NCBI RefSeq assembly: GCF_003337735.1
Contig: NZ_QPJY01000004.1
Coordinates: 82,561 to 146,560, forward strand
Length of the DNA: 64,000 nt
Reading direction: 5' to 3'
From: Thioalbus denitrificans
Lineage (GTDB): Bacteria > Pseudomonadota > Gammaproteobacteria > DSM-26407
In this document: positions 1 through 9,284 of the stretch, one piece after another
Layout of the letters: every line of letters begins with the position of its first letter
Position numbering within the stretch: the stretch's first letter is position 1
Notes under the pieces: model-generated
Told to the model about the DNA's origin: nothing
What the model saw: only the letters and a program-made list of their open reading frames with translations
Database searches by the model: none
Program-made: the position numbers and the translations under genes

Positions 1-15
1 GAGCCCCGTGCAGCC

Positions 16-579
16 ATGTCGCTGGAGCAGCTGGTACAGAACTATGGCTACCTGGCCGTCCTGACCGGCACCTTCCTCGAAGGCGAGACCATCCTGGTGC
101 TGGGCGGCATGGCCGCCAAGCTCGGCTACCTCCGACTGCCCGGCGTCATTGCCGTGGCCTTTGCCGGCACCCTGGCCGGCGATCAGCTCTACTTCCACCT
201 GGGACGCCGGCACGGCCCCGCGCTGCTCGCACGCCGACCGGCCTGGCAGGCGCGGGCCGGGCAGGTCCAGGCCCTGCTCGGCCGGCATCCGGACGTGGTC
301 ATCCTCGGTTTCCGGTTTCTCTACGGGCTGCGCACCGTCACCCCGTTCATCATCGGCATGAGCGACATTTCCAGCCTGCGCTTTCTGCTCCTCAACGCCA
401 TCGGCGCAGCGGGCTGGGCGGTCGTCATCGGCAGCCTGGGCTATCTGTTCGGCCATGGGCTGGAGATCATCCTGGGCGATCTCCACCGCTACGAGCTGGA
501 GGCGATGGCCGCCACGGGCGTCATCGGCGGCCTGGTCTGGCTCGGGAGCCGGCTGCACCGGCGACACCGGCCGCGCTGA
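16..579 (+). CDS. DedA/VTT-family inner-membrane protein
   Basis: A 187-residue polytopic membrane protein of the DedA (SNARE-associated/VTT) family, whose members act in the inner membrane in lipid-carrier or phospholipid translocation and envelope homeostasis. Family landmarks are visible: FLEGE (20-24), GDQLYFHLGRR (55-65) and RFLYGLRTVTP (100-110), the basic/proline re-entrant segment. Hydrophobic spans lie around 12-32, 43-60, 93-112, 121-147 and 163-178. It is slightly short for DedA proteins (about 200). The ATG at 16 is the first in frame; its ribosome site cannot be judged well because the window edge lies just upstream. corA follows 40 bp downstream on the same strand. Substrate unknown. 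Confidence 0.85.
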   Translation: MSLEQLVQNYGYLAVLTGTFLEGETILVLGGMAAKLGYLRLPGVIAVAFAGTLAGDQLYFHLGRRHGPALLARRPAWQARAGQVQALLGRHPDVVILGFRFLYGLRTVTPFIIGMSDISSLRFLLLNAIGAAGWAVVIGSLGYLFGHGLEIILGDLHRYELEAMAATGVIGGLVWLGSRLHRRHRPR

Positions 580-619
580 TGCGGCTGCTACACTGGAGAG
601 TGGAGAGGGAGGGCCTTTC

Positions 620-1687
620 TTGAGCTACTTCACCAAGCGCTACCACCCGCCGGGCACCCTGCCCGGCACCCTGCGACCGGCCATCGCCGAGGCGCCGCTG
701 GTCTTCACCCTGGTGGACTACGACGCGGCCGACATCACCGAGATCCTGGATGCCCGGCCCGAGGACTGCCGCCCCTTCATGGATCGGGACAGCGTCACCT
801 GGATTCACATCCAGGGCCACGCCGCCCCCGAGGTCCTCGGTGAGCTGGGGGAGATGTTCCGGCTCCATCCCCTGGCGCTGGAGGACGTGCACAACACCGG
901 GCAGCGGCCCAAGGCCGAGCTCTACGACAACCAGCTGTTCATGATCCTCAGCCGCCCCCGGGGCGCCGGGGCCCAGGATGTCGGCGGACAGGTCAGCCTG
1001 TTCCTCGGCCAGGGCTACGTCGTCAGCTTCAACGACGGCCCCGACGATCCCTTCGAGCCGATCCGCGCGCGCCTGCATGCCAACCAGGGCCGCATCCGCC
1101 GCCGGGGGGCCGACTACCTGCTCTACTCCCTGGTGGACCTGGTCATCGACGAGGGCTTCCCGGTCCTGGAAACCCTGGGCCTGCGCATCGAGGAGCTGGA
1201 GGAGGAAGTGCTGGAGACACCGACCCGGGAGACCCTCGGCCGCATCCAGGCCCTCAAGCGCGAGCTGCTCCTGCTCCGGCGCATGGTCTGGCCCCACCGG
1301 GAGGTGGTGAACATGATGGTGCGCGAGGATTGCACCCTGCTCGAGGAAGGCACCCGGGTCTACCTGCGGGACTGCTACGACCACAGCATCCAGATCATGG
1401 ACCTGCTGGAGAGCTACCGGGACATGACCGCCAGCATGCTGGACATCTACCTCTCCAGCGCCAGCTTCCGGCTCAATGACGTGATGCGGGTGCTCACCAT
1501 CATCGCCACCCTGTTCATCCCCCTGACCTTCATCGTCGGCGTCTACGGCATGAACTTCGACCGCAACGCCGGGCCCTGGAGCATGCCCGAGCTGGGGTGG
1601 CCCTACGGCTACCTGCTGGTGTGGGTCCTGATGATTGCCATCGCCGGAGGGATGTTCGTCTACTTCCGGCGCAAGGGCTGGCTCTGA
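620..1687 (+). CDS. corA: CorA-family magnesium/divalent cation channel
   Basis: A 355-residue CorA-type channel mediating Mg2+ (or Co2+/Ni2+) uptake across the inner membrane as a homopentamer. The C-terminus has two transmembrane helices, the first ending in the signature GMN (residues 310-312, YGMNF), followed by the acidic MPEL loop and a basic tail. The N-terminal two thirds form the cytosolic funnel. I chose a TTG start at 620 because a strong Shine-Dalgarno (GGAGAGGGAGG) ends 7-8 bases upstream. The longer in-frame ATG at 455 lies inside dedA and gives a low-quality N-terminus. Probably co-transcribed with the upstream dedA-like gene. Confidence 0.9.
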   Translation: MSYFTKRYHPPGTLPGTLRPAIAEAPLVFTLVDYDAADITEILDARPEDCRPFMDRDSVTWIHIQGHAAPEVLGELGEMFRLHPLALEDVHNTGQRPKAELYDNQLFMILSRPRGAGAQDVGGQVSLFLGQGYVVSFNDGPDDPFEPIRARLHANQGRIRRRGADYLLYSLVDLVIDEGFPVLETLGLRIEELEEEVLETPTRETLGRIQALKRELLLLRRMVWPHREVVNMMVREDCTLLEEGTRVYLRDCYDHSIQIMDLLESYRDMTASMLDIYLSSASFRLNDVMRVLTIIATLFIPLTFIVGVYGMNFDRNAGPWSMPELGWPYGYLLVWVLMIAIAGGMFVYFRRKGWL

Positions 1688-1691
1688 GCCT

Positions 1692-2045
1692 TCATGCCTC
1701 GCGGGTGACGCCTTCCGCCTCCAGCCGGGCGAGGTACGCCAGCCAGTAGCGTTCCCGGTTGACCGCGAGGTCGTGGAGGGTCTCCCAGGAGTAGACGCCG
1801 GACTTGTGGCCGTCGTCGAAGAACAGGCGGATGGCGTAGCGGCCGATGGGGATTATGTCGGTGATGTTGACCCGCTCCCGGCCGCTCACCAGCTCGCCGA
1901 GGCCGCTCACCTCCACCGAGGGGGAGTGGACCCGGAGGTATTCGCAGGGGAGTTCGAAGACCGCCCCGTCCGGATAGGCCAGTTCCAGGACCCGGCGCTG
2001 CTGGTGCAGCCGGATATCGGTGGGTATGTGATGCTGTTCGGTCAT
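1692..2045 (-). CDS. DUF971 (GBBH-like N-terminal) domain protein
   Basis: A 117-residue protein of the DUF971 family, the domain also found at the N-terminus of gamma-butyrobetaine hydroxylases and as a stand-alone protein in many Proteobacteria. Its role is not established; a link with iron-sulfur proteins or metal binding has been suggested for the family. Visible are the beta-rich core (LELAYPDGAVFELPCEYLRV), the NITDIIPIGRYAIRLFFDDGHKSGVYSWE segment split across residues about 60-90, and the C-terminal WLAYLARLE helix. ATG at 2045 is preferred because GAGG lies 5-6 bases upstream; an upstream in-frame start at 2084 adds a poor extension. Convergent with corA, 4 bp apart. Confidence 0.8.
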   Translation of the reverse strand: MTEQHHIPTDIRLHQQRRVLELAYPDGAVFELPCEYLRVHSPSVEVSGLGELVSGRERVNITDIIPIGRYAIRLFFDDGHKSGVYSWETLHDLAVNRERYWLAYLARLEAEGVTREA

Positions 2046-2164
2046 GGCAGCCTCGGTTCCGCGTCCCGTTCGGCGGTGGAGCACAGCTTAGGCCGCTGCG
2101 GCAGCCGCGGCAACGCCGGGGTTTCAGGGGTTATTGCCGAACCGGATCCCCGCCAGCGCCGCAT

Positions 2165-2746
2165 TCATCCGAAGTAGTCGGGTTCGTTGCCCGCCTGCCA
2201 CTTGATGTTGCAGCCGATGCTTGGCACCTGCTCCGCCGCTACCGGCCGGCCCGCCAGCACCGCTTCCACCGCCGCGCGCAGCGCTTCCCCGCTGACCGGG
2301 ATGTCGTTGCCGGGGCGGCTGCCGTCGAACTGGCCGCGGTAGACCAGCCGCCGCTCGCCGTCGAAGAGGAAGAAGTCCGGGGTGCAGGCGGCCCGGTAGG
2401 CCTTGGCCACCGCCTGGCTCCCGTCATAGAGGTAGGGGAAGGTGTATTCCTGCCGCCGGGCCTCTTCGGCCATGAACTCCGGCCCGTCGTCGGGGTGGGT
2501 GGTGACATCGTTGGAACTGATCCCCACCGCCGCCAGTCCCCGCTCCTGGTACTCCCGGATGAAGGCGGCCAGCTCGTGCTGCACATGCTTCACGTAGGGG
2601 CAGTGGTTGCACATGAACACCACCAGCAGGGCCGGCGCGCCGGCGAAGTCCCGGAGTCCGACCGTCTTGCCGGTCAGCGGCTCGGGCAGGCTGAAATCGG
2701 GAGCCGGGGTGCCCAGCTCCAGCATCGTGGACGGGGTCAGGGCCAT
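2165..2746 (-). CDS. Thioredoxin-fold peroxiredoxin-like protein (AhpC/TSA-like)
   Basis: A 193-residue cytosolic redoxin of the PRX-like group within the thioredoxin superfamily. No signal peptide is visible. The redox motif is FMCNHCPYVK with CxxC cysteines C46 and C49; the cis-proline region is CTPDFFLFD. Family members are annotated as thioredoxin family protein or AhpC/TSA-like; the true substrate is unknown, and a thiol-disulfide or peroxide-reducing role is inferred. The ATG at 2746 has a good GGGAGG ribosome site 8 bases upstream. It is followed on the same strand by the DUF971 gene after 119 bp. Confidence 0.85.
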   Translation of the reverse strand: MALTPSTMLELGTPAPDFSLPEPLTGKTVGLRDFAGAPALLVVFMCNHCPYVKHVQHELAAFIREYQERGLAAVGISSNDVTTHPDDGPEFMAEEARRQEYTFPYLYDGSQAVAKAYRAACTPDFFLFDGERRLVYRGQFDGSRPGNDIPVSGEALRAAVEAVLAGRPVAAEQVPSIGCNIKWQAGNEPDYFG

Positions 2747-3009
2747 CTGGATTCCTCCCTCGCGGTCTGGCTCGACGTTCAGACTGCATGGGTAACCCCG
2801 CCGGCGCCCCGAGTCAAGGCACCAGCGCCGCGTCAGGGGTCGGCTGCAACCGGGCGGCGGATTGCGAATCCATCGCGGAGATGCCGGGAAGGGATGCGAT
2901 CAACCGGGCGCGCCACCGGTGTGCCCGGCGGCCATGCGTTCCTGCGCGGGCGCCTCCCCCCATCGCCGTGCCTATCCCCCATCCGGGCAGGCGTGTAACC
3001 TTGGCGGCC

Positions 3010-3690
3010 ATGCAGCGACTGGAGCGAACCATTGCCATCGACGACGCCACCGCGGTCTCCTCGGTCTGGCTGGTGCCGGAGGATTACCGGCCGGGCGGCG
3101 GCGACGCCGTGGTGCTGGCCCACGGCGCCGGCACGGACATGCACGCCCCCTTCCTCAGCGCGCTGCATGAAGCACTGGCCAGGCGGGGACTGCTGGCGGT
3201 GAAGTTCAATTTTCCCTACCGTGAGCAGGGCCGTCGGGCGCCGGATCGGGCGCCGCGGCTGGAGGCCGCCTGGCGGGCCGTGCTCGAGGCGCTGGAGCGG
3301 GATCCCCTGTCGCCGCGGCGGGTATTCATCGGCGGACGCTCCATGGGCGGGCGGATCGCCACCCATCTCGCCGCCGCGGGCGCGGCGGTGGATGGCCTGG
3401 TGCTGCTAGGCTATCCCCTCCATCCGGCCGGGAGGCCGGAACGGGAGCGCTCGGCCCATCTCCAGGCCATCCCCTGTCCGATGCTGTTCGTCCAGGGCAG
3501 CCGCGACCGGCTCTGTGGCCTCGACCGCCTGCGGCAGCTCGTCGCCGCCCTCGAACCGCGGGCGCGATTGCATGTCATAGAGGAAGGCGATCACGGCTTC
3601 GCGGTACCGCAGCGCAGCGGACGCACAGAGCAGGAGGTGTGGACTGAAATCGAAGCGGTCGTCGCCGACTGGATCGCGGCCCGGCAATGA
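3010..3690 (+). CDS. Alpha/beta hydrolase (KANL3/Tex30-like domain)
   Basis: A 226-residue cytosolic alpha/beta hydrolase related to the KANL3/Tex30 family, often annotated as dienelactone hydrolase-like. The nucleophile elbow is GGRSMGG with S111; D166 (in GSRDRLCG) and H195 (in EGDHGFAVP) are placed to complete the triad, and the oxyanion loop is LAHGAGTDM (37-45). The substrate cannot be deduced. The ATG at 3010 starts right at the first beta strand; an in-frame extension to 2788 is possible but has low-complexity residues. Divergent from the redoxin gene, with a 263-bp intergenic region that must hold both promoters. Confidence 0.8.
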   Translation: MQRLERTIAIDDATAVSSVWLVPEDYRPGGGDAVVLAHGAGTDMHAPFLSALHEALARRGLLAVKFNFPYREQGRRAPDRAPRLEAAWRAVLEALERDPLSPRRVFIGGRSMGGRIATHLAAAGAAVDGLVLLGYPLHPAGRPERERSAHLQAIPCPMLFVQGSRDRLCGLDRLRQLVAALEPRARLHVIEEGDHGFAVPQRSGRTEQEVWTEIEAVVADWIAARQ

Positions 3691-3840
3691 CCCCACCGGG
3701 ATCGGGTTTTCACCCTGTCATGGCGGCACGTACCATACGCTGAGCACTTGCTTTCCGGGCCCCCGCCCCCATCTGCTGTAAGGTGAGCCGACCGGCAGGC
3801 CCGTACACACCCGACGCACAGAACCACCGACGAGGTATCG

Positions 3841-6750
3841 ATGACACACCCGGCATTCGAGCACATCCGCACGGCCCACCTTCCCTCCCTCAATATCGAC
3901 GTGGAGGAGTACCGGCATCGTGCCACCGGCGCGCGTCATCTGCACCTCGCCTCCGGCGACCCGAACAACGCCTTCCTGGTGGCCTTCCTGACCGTGCCCC
4001 AGGACTCGACCGGAGTGGCCCACATCCTCGAGCACACGAGCCTGTGCGGCAGCCGCAAGTACCCGGTGCGGGATCCCTTCTTCATGATGATCCGCCGGTC
4101 GCTGAACACCTTCATGAACGCCTTCACCGCCAGCGACTGGACCGCCTATCCCTTCGCCAGCCAGAACCGCAAGGATTTCTACAACCTGCTCGAGGTCTAC
4201 CTCGACGCCGCCTTCTTCCCCACCCTGGACGCGATGGACTTCGCCCAGGAGGGCCACCGGGTGGAGTTCGCCGTTCCCGACGATCCCTCCAGCGACCTGG
4301 TCTACAAGGGCGTGGTGTACAACGAAATGAAGGGGGCCATGAGCTCCCCCGTGCGACGGTTGTGGGACGACCTGCAGAGCGCCCTGTTCCCCACCACCAC
4401 CTACCACTACAACAGCGGCGGCGAACCGGCGGAGATTCCGAAGCTCACCCACGCCGATCTCAAGGCCTTCCACGCCCGCCACTACCACCCCTCCAACGCC
4501 GTCATCATGACCTACGGCAGCTTCCCCGTGGAGGAGCACCAGGAACGGATCGAAGCCTGGGCCCTGTCGCGCTTTCAGCGGCTGGACCTGGACCTCGCCA
4601 TTCCCGACGAGCGGCGCTACGACGCCCCGCAGGTGGTCGAGACCCGCTATCCGCTGGAGGGCGGGGCGGAGACCCGGCGCAAGACCCACGTGGTGCTCGG
4701 CTGGCTGCTCGGCCACAGCGCCGACCTGAAGGAGGTCATGGAGGCCAACCTGCTCTCGGGCGTCCTGCTCGACCACAGCGGCTCGCCCCTGCGCCAGGCC
4801 CTGGAGACCACCGGCCTGGGCACCGCGCCCTCGGAGCTCTGCGGGCTGGACGACTCCACCCGGGAGACAATCTTCGCCTGCGGCCTGGAAGGAACCGATC
4901 CGGAACAGGCGGAGGCGGTGGAGCGGCTGGTGCTGGAGACCCTCGAGCGGGTGGCCCGCGACGGAGTTCCCCAGGACCAGGTGGAGGCGGTGCTGCACCA
5001 GCTGGAACTGCACCAGCGCGAGGTCGGCGGCGGCCACTTCCCCTATGGCCTGCAGCTGATGGTCAAGGCCCTGCCCGCGGTGCTGCACGGCGGCGACGCG
5101 GTGGCGGTCCTGGATATCGACCCGGTGCTCAAGGAGCTGCGTGAGGCCATCCGGGATCCCGGCTACATCAGGAACCTGACCCGGCGCCTGCTGCTCGACA
5201 ATCCCCACCGGATTCGCCTGGCCATGGCCCCCGACCCGGAGCTGGCCGATCGCCTCGCGGCCGAGGAGCGGGCGCGCCTGGCCGCACTCAGGGAGACGCT
5301 CGGCGAAGCCGACCGGCTGCGGATCGTGGAGCAGGCGCGCGAGCTGAAAGCGCGCCAGGAGCAGTCCGACGATCCCGAGATCCTGCCCAAGGTGACCCTG
5401 GCGGACGTGCCGGACGAGCTGAAGATCGCCGAGGGCACCGACGCCACCATCGCCGGCACGCCGGTGGCGGCCTATGCCCAGGGTACCAACGGTCTCGTCT
5501 ACCAGCGAGTGGTGGTGGACCTGCCGGAATTCTCCGACGAGCTGCTGGACGAGCTGCCCCTGTTCTGCGATCTCCTGACCGAAGTGGGCATCGGGGAGCG
5601 CGACTACCTGGATATCCAGGCGCTGCAGTCGGCGGTCACCGGCGGGATCAGCGCGGGCACCTCGGTGCGGGGCGCCATCGACGACGCCCAGTCCATCTAC
5701 GGGGTCTTCACCCTCTCCGGCAAGGCCCTGGAGCGCAACCGGGATGCCCTCGCCGCTCTCCTCAACGAGACCTTCCTCCAGGCCCGCTTCGACGAGCTGT
5801 CGCGGCTGCGCGAGCTGGTGGCCCAGGTCCGCGCCCACCGGGAATCCTCGATTACCGACAACGGCCACGGTCTGGCCATGATGGCCGCGACGGCCGGCTT
5901 GGCCCCCTGCGGCGCCCTGAGCCACCGCTGGAGCGGTCTGCAGGGTCTCAAGCGGCTGAAGGCGCTGGATGACAGCCTGGACGACACCACCGCGCTGGAG
6001 GCGTTTTCCGGGCGGCTCATCGCCATCCGCGAGGCCATCGCCTCCGCCCCGCGCCAGTTCCTGGTGGTGGCCGAGGAAAGCGCCCTCGAGGGCGTCGTGA
6101 AGGGATTGGAACGGCACTGGCAGGCAAACCCGGCCGCCACTTCCGGCAAGCTGCGCCTGGAACCGGTCAACCGGAGCATCCGCCAGGGCTGGGCGACCAA
6201 TACCCAGGTGAACTTCTGCGCCAAGGCCTTCCCCACCGTCGCGCCGGAGCATCCCGACGCGGCCGCGCTGACCGTGCTCGGCCCCCTGCTCCGCAACGGC
6301 TTCCTGCATCGGGCCATCCGTGAGCAGGGCGGCGCCTACGGCGCCGGCGCCAGCTACGATCCGGACACCACCGCCTTCCGCTTCTTCTCCTACCGGGATC
6401 CCCGCCTGGCGGAAACCCTGGAGGATTTCGATCGCGGAATCCAGTGGCTGCTGGAGAACCGGATCGAGCCGCGCCTGCTGGAGGAGGCGGTGCTGGGCGT
6501 CGTCGGCAGCATCGACCGGCCCGACTCCCCGGCCCGGGAAGCGATGAACGCCTTCTTCGGACGCCTGCACGGGCGCACCGCGGAGCAACGCCGGCGCTTC
6601 CGCCGGCGGGTGCTGGAGGTGGGACTCGACGATCTGCGGCAGGTTGCGGAGCGTTACCTCACCGGTTCGAACGCCAGTGTGGCGGTCGTCTCCGACGCGA
6701 AGTCGCTGGCCCGCAACGAGGCCCTTGGTCTCGAGGTCACCAGCCTCTGA
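3841..6750 (+). CDS. PreP-like M16C insulinase-family metalloprotease
   Basis: A 969-residue zinc metallopeptidase of family M16C (presequence protease type), which closes around unstructured peptides and degrades them. The inverted zinc motif HxxEH is HILEH (H61, E64, H65) and the third ligand is likely E162 in VVYNEMKGAM. The second half is the catalytically inactive paired domain, with the R/Y substrate-binding region GGAYGAGASYD near residue 830. Length fits single-chain PreP (about 970-1000). No signal peptide is visible, so a cytosolic role in clearing peptides is inferred. CGAGG precedes the ATG by about 6 bases. Monocistronic, ending in a strong hairpin before galU. Confidence 0.9.
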   Translation: MTHPAFEHIRTAHLPSLNIDVEEYRHRATGARHLHLASGDPNNAFLVAFLTVPQDSTGVAHILEHTSLCGSRKYPVRDPFFMMIRRSLNTFMNAFTASDWTAYPFASQNRKDFYNLLEVYLDAAFFPTLDAMDFAQEGHRVEFAVPDDPSSDLVYKGVVYNEMKGAMSSPVRRLWDDLQSALFPTTTYHYNSGGEPAEIPKLTHADLKAFHARHYHPSNAVIMTYGSFPVEEHQERIEAWALSRFQRLDLDLAIPDERRYDAPQVVETRYPLEGGAETRRKTHVVLGWLLGHSADLKEVMEANLLSGVLLDHSGSPLRQALETTGLGTAPSELCGLDDSTRETIFACGLEGTDPEQAEAVERLVLETLERVARDGVPQDQVEAVLHQLELHQREVGGGHFPYGLQLMVKALPAVLHGGDAVAVLDIDPVLKELREAIRDPGYIRNLTRRLLLDNPHRIRLAMAPDPELADRLAAEERARLAALRETLGEADRLRIVEQARELKARQEQSDDPEILPKVTLADVPDELKIAEGTDATIAGTPVAAYAQGTNGLVYQRVVVDLPEFSDELLDELPLFCDLLTEVGIGERDYLDIQALQSAVTGGISAGTSVRGAIDDAQSIYGVFTLSGKALERNRDALAALLNETFLQARFDELSRLRELVAQVRAHRESSITDNGHGLAMMAATAGLAPCGALSHRWSGLQGLKRLKALDDSLDDTTALEAFSGRLIAIREAIASAPRQFLVVAEESALEGVVKGLERHWQANPAATSGKLRLEPVNRSIRQGWATNTQVNFCAKAFPTVAPEHPDAAALTVLGPLLRNGFLHRAIREQGGAYGAGASYDPDTTAFRFFSYRDPRLAETLEDFDRGIQWLLENRIEPRLLEEAVLGVVGSIDRPDSPAREAMNAFFGRLHGRTAEQRRRFRRRVLEVGLDDLRQVAERYLTGSNASVAVVSDAKSLARNEALGLEVTSL

Positions 6751-6787
6751 TCCGGGACCCGGCAATCACGCCAGGCAGCAATTGAAA

Positions 6788-6815
6788 GGGCGGGTGGCCC
6801 GTCGGCCACCCGCCC
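6788..6815. terminator. Strong hairpin between convergent preP-like gene and galU
   Basis: A perfect 12-bp stem (GGGCGGGTGGCC / GGCCACCCGCCC) with a 4-base loop sits between two convergent genes. The T-tracts on either side are weak (CCGTTT to the right, TTTCAAT on the other strand), but the stem is strong enough to act in both directions. Confidence 0.75.
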
Positions 6816-6856
6816 TGTCCCGTTTCACTCCGGCAACCTGGGGTCTGCAGGAGCAG

Positions 6857-7738
6857 CTACACGGTCTCCAGCCGGTGGCGCAGGTAGTCGGCGAACTTCT
6901 CGCCCAGCTCCGGGTGCTTCAGCGCATACTCCACGTTCGCCTCCAGGAATCCCAGCTTGGAGCCGCAGTCGTAGCGCCTGCCCGCGAACCGGTAGGCCAG
7001 CACAGCCTCCTTCTGCAGGAGCATGCTGATGGCGTCGGTGAGCTGAATCTCGCCGCCGGCTCCGGGCGTGGTCTGCCTGAGCATGGAGAAGATCCGGGGG
7101 GTGAGGATGTATCGGCCCACTACGCCGAGGTTGGAAGGCGCCACGTCCGGCTTCGGCTTCTCCACGATCTTCTCCACCCGGCTGCAACGACCTTCGGTCT
7201 CGCTGACCTTGACGATGCCGTACTGGTCGGTCTTGTCCGGATCCACCTCCTCCACCGCCAGCACGCTGACACCCTCGCGCTCGTAGACGCGGCGCATCTG
7301 GGAGATGCAGGGTTCGTCACCCCCGTCGATGAGGTCGTCGGCCAGGATGACCGCGAAGGGCTCATCCCCCACCACCGGGCCGGTCAGGGAGACCGCGTGG
7401 CCAAGACCCAGCGCCTCGGCCTGGCGCAGGTAGACGCAGTTCACGTGCGAGGGCAGCACCCGCGCCAGTTCCAGCGCCTTCTCCTTGCCCCGCGCCTCCA
7501 GTTCCGCCTCCAGTTCGTAGGCCTTGTCGAAGTGATCGGCAATGGCGCGCTTGGTCCGGCCGATGACGAAGATGAGGGTGTCGATACCGGCGGCCACCGC
7601 CTCCTCGGCCGCGTACTGGATGAGGGGCTTGTCGACGATGGAAAGCATCTCCTTCGGGCTTGCCTTGGTCGCGGGCAGGAACCGGGTACCCAGTCCCGCT
7701 ACCGGGAACACCGCCTTTCTGAGGGTCTTGCCTTCCAT
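6857..7738 (-). CDS. galU: UTP--glucose-1-phosphate uridylyltransferase
   Basis: A 293-residue cytosolic nucleotidyltransferase making UDP-glucose from UTP and glucose-1-phosphate for polysaccharide and envelope synthesis. The N-terminal signature [11 protein letters not shown] (15-25) followed by SPKEML is the nucleotide-binding loop; later motifs VEKP ([10 protein letters not shown]) and the C-terminal [12 protein letters not shown] are typical of GalU. Length is normal (about 290-300). ATG at 7738 follows GGGAGGCAAGTGA, a good ribosome site. Transcribed alone between two hairpins. Confidence 0.95.
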   Translation of the reverse strand: MEGKTLRKAVFPVAGLGTRFLPATKASPKEMLSIVDKPLIQYAAEEAVAAGIDTLIFVIGRTKRAIADHFDKAYELEAELEARGKEKALELARVLPSHVNCVYLRQAEALGLGHAVSLTGPVVGDEPFAVILADDLIDGGDEPCISQMRRVYEREGVSVLAVEEVDPDKTDQYGIVKVSETEGRCSRVEKIVEKPKPDVAPSNLGVVGRYILTPRIFSMLRQTTPGAGGEIQLTDAISMLLQKEAVLAYRFAGRRYDCGSKLGFLEANVEYALKHPELGEKFADYLRHRLETV

Positions 7739-7853
7739 TCACTTGCCTCCCAATCCAGAGTCATTCAACTGACACGCCGGGCGGAAATTCCGCCGAACCG
7801 CCACCGACAGTGTAATCAGCCGCGCCGCCCGCGTCAGCCCTCGCCGTTCCGGC

Positions 7854-7882
7854 AAAGAAAAAGGCCCGGCGATGCCGGGCCT
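7854..7882 (-). terminator. Rho-independent terminator of the ComEA-like gene
   Basis: On the minus strand, 25 bases after the stop codon, a 9-bp stem AGGCCCGGC / GCCGGGCCT with a 3-base loop is followed by a TTTTTCTTT tract. Confidence 0.9.
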
Positions 7883-7906
7883 CCGTTTGCGGATTCGGCT
7901 CCCCCG

Positions 7907-8209
7907 CTACGGCGTGAGCGTGATTCGCTCCCGGTTCAGTTCCACGGTCTTCACGCCGATACCCTGCACCCGGGCCAGATCGTCCACCGACTGGAACGGG
8001 CCGTTCGCCTGCCGGTCGGCCACGATGGCCTCGGCCTTGCTGGGACCCACGCCGACCAGGCCGGACGCCAGGGCATCCGCATCGGCGCGGTTGATGTCCA
8101 CCATGGTGACTGATGCCGGCGCGGCGGTCCCGGCGTCCGCCGGTTCCGCCGCGCAGAGCGGCAGCGCCAGCGCCGCCATCAGCAGGAACAGTGCAATCCG
8201 TTGCAGCAT
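7907..8209 (-). CDS. ComEA-like helix-hairpin-helix protein
   Basis: A 100-residue secreted or membrane-anchored protein: signal peptide at about 1-21 ending LPLCAA, a short linker, then the ComEA helix-hairpin-helix repeat (VDINRADADAL 37-47, GVGPSKAEAI 53-62, VQGIGVKTVE 81-90). Such proteins bind double-stranded DNA in the periplasm during transformation, delivering it to ComEC; a comEC homologue lies at 36.1-38.4 kb. Stand-alone proteins of this kind are common in gammaproteobacteria, and not every carrier is known to be competent. Lies 52 bp downstream of pyrF and has its own strong terminator. Confidence 0.9.
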   Translation of the reverse strand: MLQRIALFLLMAALALPLCAAEPADAGTAAPASVTMVDINRADADALASGLVGVGPSKAEAIVADRQANGPFQSVDDLARVQGIGVKTVELNRERITLTP

Positions 8210-8261
8210 GATTTCCTCCTTGGATTTCCGTTCTATAGGCAGGAATCAGGCTACCGGCTTC

Positions 8262-8978
8262 CTACCCGGCGAGCACAGCGCCGATCTCCGCTTCCACTGC
8301 CAGCAATACGCCCATCGGGTCGTCAGCCCCGGTAACCGGCCGGCCGATGACCAGGTAATCGGAACCGCTCCGGATCGCATCGCCCGGAGTCATCACCCGC
8401 TTCTGGTCCCCGAGCGCCGCACCGCTGGGCCGGATTCCGGGCGTCACCAGGCGGAAGCCTTCTCCATGGGCCGCGCGCAGCGTGGCCACCTCGCGCGGTG
8501 AACAGACCACGCCGTCCAGTCCCGAGCCCTGGGCCAGCGCCGCAAGACGCTGGACGTTCTCCATGGGCGAGCCGGCCAGCCCGATCTCGGCGAGGTCCGC
8601 TTCGCTGTGGCTGGTGAGGACGGTGACGGCAATCAGCAGCGGCCGCCGGCCGCCGGCCTCCAGCGCCTCGCGCGCGGCCTCCATCATGGCCCGCCCGCCC
8701 AGGGCATGGACGTTCACCATCCACACGCCCAGGTCGGCGGCCGCGGCGCAGGCCCCGGCCACGGTGTTGGGAATGTCGTGGTACTTGAGATCCAGGAACA
8801 CGTCGAAGCCGCCGTCCACCAGCCGCCGCACCAGCTCGGGACCGGCGCGGGTGAACAGCTCCTTGCCCACCTTCACCCGGCAGCGCGCCGGGTCCAGGCG
8901 CTCCACCAGCGCCAGCGCGGCGTCAGCGGAAGGATAGTCGAGGGCGACGATGACACGGGGATCGTTCGTATTCTGCAT
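8262..8978 (-). CDS. pyrF: Orotidine 5'-phosphate decarboxylase
   Basis: A 238-residue enzyme catalysing the last step of UMP synthesis, OMP to UMP. The catalytic charged network DLKYHD (D63, K65, D68) is present, as are the N-terminal VALDYPS and the C-terminal phosphate-binding VTPGIRP and [13 protein letters not shown] at 8978 is chosen because GGAG lies 6 bases upstream. A longer start at 9008 would reach into the flanking repeat element and is unlikely. Gene order lapB-pyrF matches many gammaproteobacteria, but here the two are separated by a 306-bp repeat-bearing spacer. Confidence 0.95.
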   Translation of the reverse strand: MQNTNDPRVIVALDYPSADAALALVERLDPARCRVKVGKELFTRAGPELVRRLVDGGFDVFLDLKYHDIPNTVAGACAAAADLGVWMVNVHALGGRAMMEAAREALEAGGRRPLLIAVTVLTSHSEADLAEIGLAGSPMENVQRLAALAQGSGLDGVVCSPREVATLRAAHGEGFRLVTPGIRPSGAALGDQKRVMTPGDAIRSGSDYLVIGRPVTGADDPMGVLLAVEAEIGAVLAG

Positions 8979-9000
8979 TCCAGGCTCCGTTGGATGTGAA

Positions 9001-9263
9001 TTCACCACGAAGGCACGAAGGGCACGAAGAAAGGACTTTTTCTACAGATGACACAGATTACGCAGATTGGTTTTCAACAACCGGCCGCTTCTGAGTGCAG
9101 CGGCACCGGTGGTCCCGGCCAGGCACCAGCTCAGCTCTCGCCGACTCTATGGCGACACCGGTTGCAGAACCGCGGCAGAGGCGAAACCGTAAAAAAATCT
9201 GCGCAATCTGTGGTTAAACAGGTCTTTTGCTTTTCTTCGTGCCCTTCGTGCCTTCGTGGTGAA
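9001..9263. repeat. Inverted short-tandem-repeat element A (two nested 9-bp arrays)
   Basis: This element fills the 306-bp lapB-pyrF spacer. Outer left arm 9001-9031 is three 9-bp units of the CACGAAGGC type; outer right arm 9233-9263 is its inverted copy. Nested inside are CAGATTACG-type 9-bp units at 9042-9068 and inverted at 9196-9215. The arms are joined by an AAAGGACTTTTT / AGGTCTTTT linker. The core 9069-9195 (127 bp) is non-repetitive. I see no ORF in it. The whole could fold into a long two-stem hairpin in DNA or in the lapB-pyrF transcript. Confidence 0.9.
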
Positions 9264-9284
9264 TATTGTTTTTTTCCGACTGTA

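Noticed and set aside
3718..6765. 1015-codon minus-strand open frame opposite the PreP-like gene
   Set aside because: A high-GC shadow frame rich in G, R, H and Q with no domain; the plus-strand M16C protease has all catalytic motifs. The same holds for long frames opposite rpsA, gyrA, mfd and rne.
9001..9263. Integron attC site or insertion sequence
   Set aside because: No transposase or integrase, no core GTTRRRY sites and no target duplication that I can see; a non-autonomous element remains possible and is treated as a finding.
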